This document shows, one piece after another, positions 41,735 through 49,925 of a stretch of 64,000 nt of DNA (its first letter is position 1; each line of letters begins with the position of its first letter). The notes under the pieces were generated by a model, which saw only the letters and a program-made list of their open reading frames with translations, was not told where the DNA came from and did not search any database. The translations under genes were made by a program, and so were the position numbers. Source of the DNA: Clostridia bacterium (GTDB lineage: Bacteria; Bacillota; Clostridia; Lachnospirales; Lachnospiraceae); the NCBI GenBank assembly GCA_910574255.1, contig CAJTAK010000003.1, forward strand, positions 124,001 to 188,000. Direction: 5' to 3'.

Positions 41735-42907
41735 TTATTCCCCCAAATCAACCCATCCCTTGATATAACTGGGGGCGTTTGAGTTCAACATGGTGTCTAA
41801 TAAAGTATCTAACGTACACCGATCTGTCAGAAGTTTTTCCAAGCCAAGCTCTTTATAACTTAATAGCATATGAAATGCCTTATTAAAAGCTGATGGTGTA
41901 TTTACACTCATTCCTATGTAAGTGGCATGCTTTGAGCATAAGTCTCGTGCCGGATCAAATTGTATTGGAGCAACAGAAGCAATATTTCCAACCTCAATCA
42001 TAGTTCCAACCGAACGCATCAGTTCTATCCCCTCACGGAAAGCCTGTGCATTGCCTACACACTGAAATACTACATCTGCCCCGAATCCATTTGTATAAGC
42101 ATTCACAATCTCTATTCGTTCTTCCAGACTTTGTTTATGATAGTTCATCGTACAATCCGCCTTGGAAATATCTTGTGCCACTTTCAGCCTTTCATCTCGT
42201 CCGCCTGCTATTAATATTTTGTTAACGCCAAGTTTCCTCAAACAGGCTGCTATGAGCGCACCAATTTGACCATCTCCTATTACCAATGCGGTTCCATTAC
42301 AGTTCAAAACATCTTCAAGCATCCCCGGCGAGCGCTGCGCCAACTCAATTGCACGCATAGCAACCGCCATTGGATCCAATAAAGACGCAACACTTGCTGG
42401 CATCTCTTCCGGCACCTGCCACACATAGGTCCCCGGCAAAATATACATGTATTCCGAAAACCCTCCCTTAATGTATGGCGTTTCTTCCACGGAAGAAGAC
42501 ATGACCGGTTTTCCCGACATCCCAAGACACTCATAAGGTAAGCCATAAACAAAAGAATTCTCACACACGCCGCAAGCTCCCACTCCAAACCGCAGGCAGC
42601 TTTTGCAAGTTCCGCAGGTAATCCATGGATATAAATTAATTCTGTCCCCGATCTTTAATGCACCTGTATAACATTTGATTGTCTTATTTGCATTCTTGCC
42701 CATCTCAACAATCGTTCCGCACACCTCATGCCCCAGAATTGTCGGAACAGACGGCTTGCTTTTAAATACATGCAAATCTGTGCCGCAGATGCTGGCGGCG
42801 TTGACTTTAATAATCATCCCATCATCTTTACATTCTGGAAGCTTCACATCCATAACACGTATATCTTTTTCTCCACTCCAAACAGCCCCTTTACATGTAC
42901 CTCTCAT
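41735..42907 (-). CDS. Zinc-dependent polyol/alcohol dehydrogenase
   Basis: A 390-residue medium-chain dehydrogenase. The catalytic zinc site (ICGTDLHVF, GHEVCGTIVE) and the four-cysteine structural zinc site (CGTCKSCLRFGVGACGVC) are visible, followed by the cofactor fold (VIGDGQIGALIAACL). Relatives oxidise sorbitol, xylitol, threonine or related substrates. The start is taken at 42907, 5 nt after AGGAGGAAATG's Shine-Dalgarno; an ATG directly before it is too close. As the first enzyme gene after the ABC importer, it likely oxidises the imported polyol to a ketose. Confidence 0.85.
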   Translation of the reverse strand: MRGTCKGAVWSGEKDIRVMDVKLPECKDDGMIIKVNAASICGTDLHVFKSKPSVPTILGHEVCGTIVEMGKNANKTIKCYTGALKIGDRINLYPWITCGTCKSCLRFGVGACGVCENSFVYGLPYECLGMSGKPVMSSSVEETPYIKGGFSEYMYILPGTYVWQVPEEMPASVASLLDPMAVAMRAIELAQRSPGMLEDVLNCNGTALVIGDGQIGALIAACLRKLGVNKILIAGGRDERLKVAQDISKADCTMNYHKQSLEERIEIVNAYTNGFGADVVFQCVGNAQAFREGIELMRSVGTMIEVGNIASVAPIQFDPARDLCSKHATYIGMSVNTPSAFNKAFHMLLSYKELGLEKLLTDRCTLDTLLDTMLNSNAPSYIKGWVDLGE

Positions 42908-42939
42908 CATTTCCTCCTATACCATGCCAAAACATCTGG

Positions 42940-43890
42940 TTACAATTTTACCTTTGCATTTCTCTTTCTCTGCATATTGTCAAAGGTTACAGCCAGTAAA
43001 AGAACAATCCCTTTCACAACCCATTGCCAATATTCGTCCAGATTCATTAAAGTCATGCCATTACTTAGCATTCCCATAATCAAGACTCCAGCAATTACAT
43101 TTACCAGTTTTCCCTCTCCTCCGGCTACACTAATGCCCCCAAGAACCGCACCTGTAATAACATCCATTTCAAATCCTGAGCTGGTATTAGGCTGTCCCGA
43201 ATTAATACGTGATAGCATAATCACTCCGGATAAACCTGCAAACAAACCACTCAGGGTGTAGATAGAAATCTTCATCTTCAGCACATTAATACCCGAAAGC
43301 CTTGCAACCTCTTGATTTCCTCCAATTGCATAGGTATATCTCCCAAAACGTGTCTGTTCAAGAAGCCACCAGCCAAATAAGAAAATAAGAGCCATGATAA
43401 TGACTGGTATGGGAATTTTGAAAAAATATCCCTGACCAAGTGTTTTAATTCCCTCCGGCAAGCCATATATTGGAATTCCGGATGTAAGAATATAAGCCGC
43501 TCCCCTTGCCATTGTCTGCATAGCCAATGTAGTAATCAAAGCAGGAACATCAAATTTCGCAACCATAATTCCATCAATCAATCCGCAAAATGCTCCTACA
43601 GCTATACCAATTACCATTGCCGGAAAAATCGGCATTCCAGATTCTCCAATTAATTTTGCAGATACAACTCCCACCAGGGCTATGATGGAACCAACTGAAA
43701 TATCAATTCCACCAGTGAGCAAAACCATTGTCATACCCACAGAACAAATTCCAATCATAGAGATTTGTCTGCAAATATTTAAAATATTTTTGGAAGTCAA
43801 AAAGGTATCTGTGGTCATTGTGAAAAAGAGTATGATAACCGCTAATACTAAATACACAAAAATTTTACTTAAAGAAAATCTTTTTTTCAT
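42940..43890 (-). CDS. Sugar ABC transporter permease (RbsC-like), polyol operon
   Basis: A 316-residue permease with about nine helices and family motifs TMVLLTGGIDISVGS and ITGAVLGGISVAGGEGK. It pairs with the ATPase encoded 23 nt upstream and the lipoprotein further upstream. It is similar in type to, but distinct from, the permease at 6574-7509. GAGGTG precedes the ATG. Confidence 0.88.
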   Translation of the reverse strand: MKKRFSLSKIFVYLVLAVIILFFTMTTDTFLTSKNILNICRQISMIGICSVGMTMVLLTGGIDISVGSIIALVGVVSAKLIGESGMPIFPAMVIGIAVGAFCGLIDGIMVAKFDVPALITTLAMQTMARGAAYILTSGIPIYGLPEGIKTLGQGYFFKIPIPVIIMALIFLFGWWLLEQTRFGRYTYAIGGNQEVARLSGINVLKMKISIYTLSGLFAGLSGVIMLSRINSGQPNTSSGFEMDVITGAVLGGISVAGGEGKLVNVIAGVLIMGMLSNGMTLMNLDEYWQWVVKGIVLLLAVTFDNMQRKRNAKVKL

Positions 43891-43913
43891 TTTTTCTGCA
43901 CCTCTTTTATCCT

Positions 43914-45416
43914 TTAATTAGAAGCCATCTCCAAGACAGTCTGTTGAATCTCTTTGTTACCCGCAATCTCTTCCGCTTCCAATTTTCCCGTCAACCTGCC
44001 CTGGTGCATTACCATAATCCGATCGGACATTCCAATCAGTTCAGGCATTTCAGAAGAAATCATAATCAGGGACTTTCCTTTTTCTACAAGCTCATTCATC
44101 AATAAATAAATCTCATATTTGGCTCCTACATCAATGCCTCGTGTTGGTTCATCCAGAATAATAATATCCGAATCCATAGCCAGCCATTTTGCAATTGCAA
44201 CTTTCTGCTGATTTCCGCCGCTTAAATTTTTTACAAGCTGTTCCATCCCCGGTGTCTTAATTGATAATGCATCAATGTATTCTGCCGCAAGCTTTTTCTC
44301 TCTTTTCCTATCTATAGACAAAAATCTTTGCAGTACCTTCAGCCTTACCAAAGAAATATTTTCACGTATCGGCAAAGTAAGAGATACCCCTTGCCCTTTC
44401 CTGTCTTCAGGAACCAGGCTGATTCCATTGCATATTGCGTCTATCGGTTCTTTGATCTCAATCTTCTTACCCTTTACATAGATGTCTCCAGAGCTTTTCT
44501 TATCAATGCCGAAAAGCGCTCTCATCACTTCAGTCCTTCCGGCGCCGACCAGTCCGGCAAACCCCAAAACTTCTCCCCTTTTCAAAGAAAATGAAATATC
44601 TGAAATACCCGTTGTTTCTGTTGAGAGATGTTCAACTCTTAAAACCTCTTCTCCAATTTCAATATTTCGTTTTGGATATTCATCATTCAATTCACGGCCA
44701 ACCATTAATTTTACAAGTTCATCTTTATTTGTTTCCTTAGTATTGATTGTTTTAATATACTGTCCGTCACGCATAACCGTAATGCGATCTGAAACCTCAA
44801 ACAATTCTTCCAATCTATGGGAAATATAAATAATGGATACTCCGTCCTTTTTCAAAGATTCAATCAGTTCAAACAGAATTGTCACTTCCCGTGTGGTAAG
44901 CGGCGCCGTAGGCTCATCCATGCAGAGAATTTTTGCATTTTCCAAAATCGCCTTGACAATCTCAACCAACTGCTTATATGCGTTGGACAAATCGCAAACC
45001 CGTATTTCCGGGTCAATATCTATTCCGAACCTTTGAAAGACTTCTTTTGTCTTACTTATCATGGCCCTTTTATCTGTATTTAGACCATGCATCATTTCCT
45101 TACCTAAAAAAAGATTTTCATAAATCTTCAAATAAGGAACAAGATTAAATTCCTGATAAACCATTGCAATTCCTTTATCTTTTGCTTCCACAGGTGATAA
45201 ATGCTCTATTTTTTCACCAAAAAGATAATACTCACCGGAATCCATCGGCTGCGCACCGGCAATAATTTTGCATAAGGTTGATTTTCCGGCGCCATTTTCT
45301 CCTAACAGCGCATGCACTTCTCCCTTGCGAAGTTCAAAATCTACATGATCCAACGCCATAACTCCCGGATACGACTTGCATATATGGTTCATTCTCAGGC
45401 TAATGTCCCCGGTCAT
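43914..45416 (-). CDS. Sugar ABC transporter ATP-binding protein (RbsA-like), polyol operon
   Basis: A protein of 500 residues with two ATPase domains. The first has GENGAGKST and ILCMDEPTAPL; the second has the degenerate loop GLVGAGRTE, LSGGNQQK and IIILDEPTRGID. The start is uncertain: the ATG at 45416 gives a family-like N-terminus (TGDISLRMNHICKSYPG), but the in-frame TTG at 45425 has GAGGTG 10 nt upstream. A longer frame to 45506 has no ribosome site. It drives uptake with the permease encoded 23 nt downstream. Confidence 0.85.
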   Translation of the reverse strand: MTGDISLRMNHICKSYPGVMALDHVDFELRKGEVHALLGENGAGKSTLCKIIAGAQPMDSGEYYLFGEKIEHLSPVEAKDKGIAMVYQEFNLVPYLKIYENLFLGKEMMHGLNTDKRAMISKTKEVFQRFGIDIDPEIRVCDLSNAYKQLVEIVKAILENAKILCMDEPTAPLTTREVTILFELIESLKKDGVSIIYISHRLEELFEVSDRITVMRDGQYIKTINTKETNKDELVKLMVGRELNDEYPKRNIEIGEEVLRVEHLSTETTGISDISFSLKRGEVLGFAGLVGAGRTEVMRALFGIDKKSSGDIYVKGKKIEIKEPIDAICNGISLVPEDRKGQGVSLTLPIRENISLVRLKVLQRFLSIDRKREKKLAAEYIDALSIKTPGMEQLVKNLSGGNQQKVAIAKWLAMDSDIIILDEPTRGIDVGAKYEIYLLMNELVEKGKSLIMISSEMPELIGMSDRIMVMHQGRLTGKLEAEEIAGNKEIQQTVLEMASN

Positions 45417-45529
45417 TTTTTCCAAAGCTTTCTCACACCTCAATCCCATAAAATATGACGGCTGCCAGAGCACAATTTTATGGTCTAACAACCGCCATTT
45501 CTTCAAGCAACTTTTACTCGTTTTCTGAA

Positions 45530-46546
45530 TTAATTTTTATACTCGTTAATATTATCTGCACTGATAGCATTTACCGGAACCATGAAAGACTCAGGAATCT
45601 CACCGCCATCTCTCAACGTCTGCGCATACTCTATAAACTGCTGTCCTGTTCCCACCGGATTCAAATACACAGTTCCTCTATAAATGGTTCCCTGAGAAAT
45701 CAGTTCTAATGCCTGCTCCGTTCCGTCAACACCTCCAAGGAAAAAGTCATCCCCAACTTCCTGGGCAACACATGTCTCATATGCTCCAAGTGCTCCGGAA
45801 TCATTAATTCCTATAATCGCTACAATATCCGGATTAGCCGCAAGAATGTTTTCTCCTGCTGCGATGCCGAGATCTGTTGTATGAGCGTCTACAGTCGTTG
45901 CGCAAACAGCGTTGGGACAAAATTCAGCAATACCGGCCTTGATGCCGTTTTCACGTCCAATCGTCTGCTCCAAAGCACTCTGAGTCAGAATTGCAAACTT
46001 GCAATCTGCATCCTCCCCAAAGGTCTCCGCCATCCATTTTCCGCAAATCTGACCAATGGCAGTTCCCATTTCCAACTCGTCAACATTCATATTACAGGTG
46101 GCATCCTTATATGCAGTCGTGTGGGTGATAACCGGAATTCCAGCTTCTTTTGCTTCTGCAATTACGCCTGACAGAGAAGAAGAATCAACAGGCCCTACTA
46201 CAATCACATCTACGCCCTGAGAAATAAAATTTTCTAATGCGGAAACCTGTGTAGCCGAATCAGATTTTCCGTCTGCTATTACCGTCTTAATTCCTGCATC
46301 TTTTCCTGCAGCCTCAAACGAATTAGCAATTGCAGCCCAGAAATTATTAGACAAATCCATTGGGCAAAAACCTACCGTAAACTCATCATTATTTTCGGCT
46401 GCCGGCTCTGGGCTTTCTGTATTCTCTGCAGTTTCCTCATTGCTATTCTCTGTTGTCGGACTTTCATTCGCAGTTCCAGAAGATCCGCATCCGACTAATC
46501 CCAAAATTAACCCCATTGCTAAAAGAATCGCCAAACTCTTTTTCAT
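45530..46546 (-). CDS. Sugar ABC transporter substrate-binding lipoprotein, polyol operon
   Basis: A 338-residue lipoprotein with lipobox LVGC (cysteine near residue 20), a Glu/Asn/Thr-rich linker and a periplasmic-binding fold of the ribose type (GFCPMDLSNNFWAA, VIVVGPVDSSSL, AIIGINDSGALGAYE, GGVDGTEQAL). GGAGG lies 8 nt before the ATG at 46546. It heads the operon importer-dehydrogenases-kinase-aldolase and binds the imported polyol or sugar. A 113-nt gap separates it from the ATPase, as often seen after highly expressed binding proteins. Confidence 0.87.
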   Translation of the reverse strand: MKKSLAILLAMGLILGLVGCGSSGTANESPTTENSNEETAENTESPEPAAENNDEFTVGFCPMDLSNNFWAAIANSFEAAGKDAGIKTVIADGKSDSATQVSALENFISQGVDVIVVGPVDSSSLSGVIAEAKEAGIPVITHTTAYKDATCNMNVDELEMGTAIGQICGKWMAETFGEDADCKFAILTQSALEQTIGRENGIKAGIAEFCPNAVCATTVDAHTTDLGIAAGENILAANPDIVAIIGINDSGALGAYETCVAQEVGDDFFLGGVDGTEQALELISQGTIYRGTVYLNPVGTGQQFIEYAQTLRDGGEIPESFMVPVNAISADNINEYKN

Positions 46547-46578
46547 TTCTTTTACCTCCACACATTATTATTTTGTTT

Positions 46579-46939
46579 TCAATACTTGTGCACAGTATTC
46601 GTAACTAATTCGAAATATAATCATTTATTTTCTTTCGAATTCGTAAGTTTATTCTAGCAATTATCTTATATTTTGTCAATATTATTTTTCATTTTTGTTT
46701 CATTTTCACAATTTTCCGGAACTTTTCTTTCTGTTTAAACCGTTTTTTTGTTTCATTTTCCCAAATCAGCACTTTTTCGAAACTTATTTCAAGATATATA
46801 TCTTTACATTTTTCTGTTTTTTATGTTTCACTTGATTTATATTTATAATTTGGTATAATATATTTACATTTTATTTTACGTTTTTTTGATGTTGAAGCTA
46901 TTTTAAAACATATTCAACATCATTGTCACTATATAAAAT
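46579..46939. promoter_or_regulatory. AT-rich control region between the polyol operon and its DeoR regulator
   Basis: The gap 46547-46939 holds several repeat signals and no gene. AATACT/AGTATT form an inverted repeat at about 46581-46599. AATTCGAAA (46607-46615) pairs with TTTCGAATT (46633-46641), and another TTCGAAA lies near 46778. TGTTTCATTTTC occurs twice as a direct repeat (46696-46707, 46749-46760), with a shorter TGTTTCAC at 46824. DeoR-family regulators often bind direct repeats of TTTC-type sequence, so these are likely operators for the adjacent DeoR protein. Confidence 0.5.
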
Positions 46940-47806
46940 ATGGTATCTCCATTCTCTTATTCATCCGCAAAGCAGACAACTATGAATGATAATAACACCA
47001 CACTAAAACAACACCGCTTAAAGCATGACGAAAAAAAAGCCTTTATTTTATCGGAGCTGAACCAGAAAGGAAGCGTTCGTGTATCTGAACTGAGTGAACA
47101 GCTCGGCCTATCCAGTGTTTCCATCCGCAACATGTTGGTTTCATTGGAAAAGGAATATCTTCTTCAAAGAACCTGGGGCGGCGCCATCAAGCCCATCGGT
47201 ACAGCAAAGGAGATGTCTTATCAAACTCGTGAGACCAAGTATCTGAAAGAAAAAGCTGCGATTGCACAGGCCGCATATGACTATATAGAAGAGGGGAATA
47301 CCATCTATATTGACAGCGGAACTACTACTTTTGAGTTGGTTAAACTGCTTCGGCAAAAACCAAAGCAGAACATTTTGATCGCAACCAATGCTTTTGATCA
47401 TGCTACAGAATTGATTGGAATTGATGAACTTCGGATTATCTTCGCCGGCGGGGAAATTCGCCATGATTCCCGTGCTACCAGTGGATACATAACTACCGAC
47501 ACTATCCGGAAAATGATTTTTGATAAAGTTTTTATTGGAATTGAACATATTTCTTATGAGCATGGAATTACTACGCCTAATATTCAGGAAGCCGATCTAA
47601 AGCAGACAATTCTTAATTCTGCCAAACAGTGTTTTGTGCTGGCCGATTATTCTAAGTTTTGGGATGATTCTCTGATCCAGGTTAATGTCCCTCAGAAGCT
47701 TTATCAGGTGATTACAGACTGGCATATAACCAAAGAAGAGATTAAAAGATTTAATGCAAAAGGGATTCATTGTATTGTCGCTCCGGATTTGACAGTGGAG
47801 CAATAA
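46940..47806 (+). CDS. DeoR-family transcriptional regulator
   Basis: A 288-residue regulator with an N-terminal DeoR HTH (about residues 30-80: KKAFILSELNQKGSVRVSELSEQLGLSSVSIRNMLVSLEKE split over two helices, then RTWGGAI) and a C-terminal sugar-phosphate sensor domain (YIDSGTTTFEL, IFAGGEIRH, FIGIEHISYEHGITTPNIQEADLKQTIL). It is divergent from the polyol operon and most likely its repressor, released by a phosphorylated intermediate. The start is unclear: neither the ATG at 46940 nor the in-frame ATG at 46982 has a strong ribosome site. Confidence 0.85.
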   Translation: MVSPFSYSSAKQTTMNDNNTTLKQHRLKHDEKKAFILSELNQKGSVRVSELSEQLGLSSVSIRNMLVSLEKEYLLQRTWGGAIKPIGTAKEMSYQTRETKYLKEKAAIAQAAYDYIEEGNTIYIDSGTTTFELVKLLRQKPKQNILIATNAFDHATELIGIDELRIIFAGGEIRHDSRATSGYITTDTIRKMIFDKVFIGIEHISYEHGITTPNIQEADLKQTILNSAKQCFVLADYSKFWDDSLIQVNVPQKLYQVITDWHITKEEIKRFNAKGIHCIVAPDLTVEQ

Positions 47807-47854
47807 AGACAAAAGCAATTTGCAGATTACTGTAAATCTCTCATATATTCACAA

Positions 47855-47892
47855 AAAAACCTCGAAAATCAAAACTTGATTTTCGAGGTTTT
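47855..47892. terminator. Terminator shared by the DeoR gene and the tRNA-Cys 3' end
   Basis: A 15-bp perfect stem with core CCTCGAAAATCAA/TTGATTTTCGAGG lies at about 47859-47890, with seven T residues on the minus strand. It sits a few bases past the tRNA-Cys 3' end, so it is the original tRNA terminator, and it can also stop the DeoR gene from the other side. Confidence 0.85.
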
Positions 47893-47896
47893 CTAG

Positions 47897-47945
47897 AGGC
47901 GACAACCAGATTTGAACTGGTGATCAGGGTGTTGCAGACCCACAG
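47897..47945 (-). tRNA. 3' half of tRNA-Cys (anticodon GCA), element attachment site
   Basis: On the minus strand the bases read as the 3' half of a tRNA: anticodon loop CTGCAAC (GCA at 47933-47935), 3' anticodon arm ACCC, variable GATC, T-arm ACCAG-TTCAAAT-CTGGT, acceptor TGTCGCC and discriminator T. The 5' half (acceptor GGCGACA and D-arm) is absent. The sequence upstream is unrelated and includes a short TGGTACA repeat. This is the classic trace of integration into a tRNA gene by a tyrosine recombinase. An intact tRNA-Cys carrying the same 3' segment should lie at the element's other end. Confidence 0.8.
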
Positions 47946-48110
47946 GTCTAGGCCTCGGAAGTTCTATAAACCCTGACTTTTTCAGCTCTCCTGCTCTGTT
48001 TGGTACATTATTGGTACACTATCTTCACGATTGGCTTTCATCTACAACTCATTATTCAGAAAGCCTAACAGATCCCAACTGCAAATCTGCCCTATTTCCA
48101 TATACGAAGC
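47946..48110. other. Element left-end flank with a TGGTACA direct repeat
   Basis: These bases lie between the tRNA fragment and the DUF5688 gene. TTGGTACATTA-TTGGTACAC near 47999-48018 is a direct repeat of TTGGTACA spaced 3 bases apart, of the kind used as arm sites by integrases. A minus-strand frame of 18 codons (ending EQES) covers part of it but cannot be called a gene. Nothing else is seen. Confidence 0.4.
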
Positions 48111-49016
48111 TTAAGCGCTCATCCGAATATCCCCAGCCTCTCCATCATAATAGTAGCTGTGGTCAGATAATCGGTCCTCCTTTAATACCGCTGTCTGGTT
48201 GATATCCACCACCATACAATCTAAAGCTTCCGAATTGCTCTCCAGCTCCGCAGGAATAAAAATGGTCTCATGGAGGGAGGATGGCAGGATATAAAAGCTT
48301 CTTCCTCCTGCAAACTCCCGTAACAGCTTCCGGTTCAGTATTCCTGCCGCACCATAGAATTTAGCTCTGTTTGTAAGGACGTACATTGGAGGCTTATTTC
48401 CGCCTTTCTCTTTTTCTTCTTCCCAGGCTTCAAACGGACACATCTCTTCCAAAACTTCTTCTATGCTCTGGAACTGGTAGCCGTCTTGCTCCATATTGCA
48501 CACGGCCTGATTATGAAGTTCTTCCCTGCTGATTCCATAATGGTTTAACAGCACGGCATTTACCTTGGTGTCCGTATTCCCCTCCTCTTTCAGATCAATC
48601 CGTATGGTATAAACGACGGACAGGTCCAACAAGGAAGTGGATACCAGACTTTTTAATATTTTTTCATTTTCTTTCGTGGAAAGAAGGACTGGGTAAACAT
48701 GCTCCCTCACATATTCCCAGTCCGTTATCCTTTCTGCAAGCTCCCCCATTTTCTTTAAATGTCCCATATCCTCTATCCTTTCATAAACGGCTTTCATAGA
48801 TGTTTCCATCTCCATTCCTCTTTGATAATCCCAATACAGCCCTTCCAAATAGATTGCCGGCACCGCTCTTCCGGCGCTACCCTTTTTTCTGACACAGATT
48901 CCCTCCGGATGCTCGCTGTTCTTTTTCGGAAGCGCCTCTACCGTGATTATGGCGTCTTCCCCGTAACGCTTCCTTAATTCCGTCAGGATTTGCCTTTTAA
49001 ATTCCTCATAACTCAT
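48111..49016 (-). CDS. DUF5688 family protein
   Basis: A 301-residue protein of the DUF5688 type common on Lachnospiraceae mobile elements. Seen segments are MSYEEFKRQILTELRKRYG, AIYLEGLYWDYQRG, YPVLLSTKEN, DLSVVYTIR and a C-terminal SFYILPSSLHETIFIP. The function is unknown. The start is placed at 49016 after AAAGGA; the longer frame begins in a low-complexity Arg/Gln/Lys run. It is last in the run Rad52-like to DUF5688. Confidence 0.75.
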   Translation of the reverse strand: MSYEEFKRQILTELRKRYGEDAIITVEALPKKNSEHPEGICVRKKGSAGRAVPAIYLEGLYWDYQRGMEMETSMKAVYERIEDMGHLKKMGELAERITDWEYVREHVYPVLLSTKENEKILKSLVSTSLLDLSVVYTIRIDLKEEGNTDTKVNAVLLNHYGISREELHNQAVCNMEQDGYQFQSIEEVLEEMCPFEAWEEEKEKGGNKPPMYVLTNRAKFYGAAGILNRKLLREFAGGRSFYILPSSLHETIFIPAELESNSEALDCMVVDINQTAVLKEDRLSDHSYYYDGEAGDIRMSA

Positions 49017-49047
49017 TCCTTTGTCCTCTCTTTCTTTTTTCGTTCGT

Positions 49048-49830
49048 TTAAGCCGCCTTTGCCGTTTTTGTCTTTGCAAGGGCACGCATCACTTGGTTGT
49101 AAAGTGTCTCCGGCATCTGGGATGGGTTCCTAATAAGGTATCTATCCTGTACCGCTTCCATGGTTACTCCCGTCCGCTTCAACTCTTTTTCTAAGTTGTC
49201 CATCTGCTCCTTTGAGACAATGGGATCTTTCTTTATCTCTACGTGTTTCTTCTTTGCATAAAACTCATACACAGGAAGTCCCTTTTCGTTCTGAATAAAA
49301 AGAGTATCAATCTCTCTGCTTTCGTTATAGTCGATAAACTGAACAGAAAACCGCTCCCTGCAGCTAAAGCGTCCTTCTTTCTTTTCTATCTTTACCTTAT
49401 CCGCCGGAATCCAGATAAAGGGAGCCGTGTAAAGCTCCCTTCCAATTCCCCAGTTAAAGCAGGCACGTTTAAAGGAATCGGATGCCTGGGATTTCTCTTT
49501 TTCTGCTACTCCTGTGGTTCCCACGTCCTGTTTGGCTATCCATTCTCCGGTTTCCTTGTTCCTTATCTCCACGGTACAGTAAAGCTTCCCATCCATGCAC
49601 TGGTGGCTTCTTTTCCACCCAAAGGGACCGAAGGTTTCATCTAAGATTTTCTGGTCCACTCTTGCATCCTTATAGAGAAGCAGGCTTAAGCCCTTTTCAC
49701 TGATGCTGGCAATGCGGCACTCGATTTCATCTGCTCGCAGGAGCCGGATTATACCATTGTCTGGAGCTTTTACACCTTCCCTTTCTCTTTCTGCTTCTTT
49801 TGTCCTTCCCATTTCTTTTGCTTTCTCCAT
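49048..49830 (-). CDS. Rad52-like single-strand annealing protein
   Basis: A 260-residue protein of the Rad52/22 type found in phages and mobile elements. The core SEKGLSLLLYKDARVDQKILDETFGPFGWKR (split over about residues 44-75) and SQASDSFKRACFNWGIGRELYTAPFIWIP are typical. It would anneal complementary single strands, working with the YqaJ exonuclease encoded upstream. A GGGG site lies 10 nt before the ATG. The C-terminal 60 residues are charged and not recognised. Confidence 0.78.
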   Translation of the reverse strand: MEKAKEMGRTKEAEREREGVKAPDNGIIRLLRADEIECRIASISEKGLSLLLYKDARVDQKILDETFGPFGWKRSHQCMDGKLYCTVEIRNKETGEWIAKQDVGTTGVAEKEKSQASDSFKRACFNWGIGRELYTAPFIWIPADKVKIEKKEGRFSCRERFSVQFIDYNESREIDTLFIQNEKGLPVYEFYAKKKHVEIKKDPIVSKEQMDNLEKELKRTGVTMEAVQDRYLIRNPSQMPETLYNQVMRALAKTKTAKAA

Positions 49831-49925
49831 TTTTTGTATTCCCCATTTCTTTTACACTCTTGATTTCTTTTCTAGCTCTCTATGGCTTTCTCCCCTCCGC
49901 TCTTTTCCAAAGCAACATGATTCCC

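Noticed and set aside
45417..45506. 30-residue N-terminal extension of the RbsA-like ATPase
   Set aside because: It begins at a TTG without a ribosome site and has no counterpart in the family.
48030..48100. Integrase C-terminal remnant
   Set aside because: An 18-codon minus-strand frame is preceded directly by a stop and has no recognisable tyrosine-recombinase motif.
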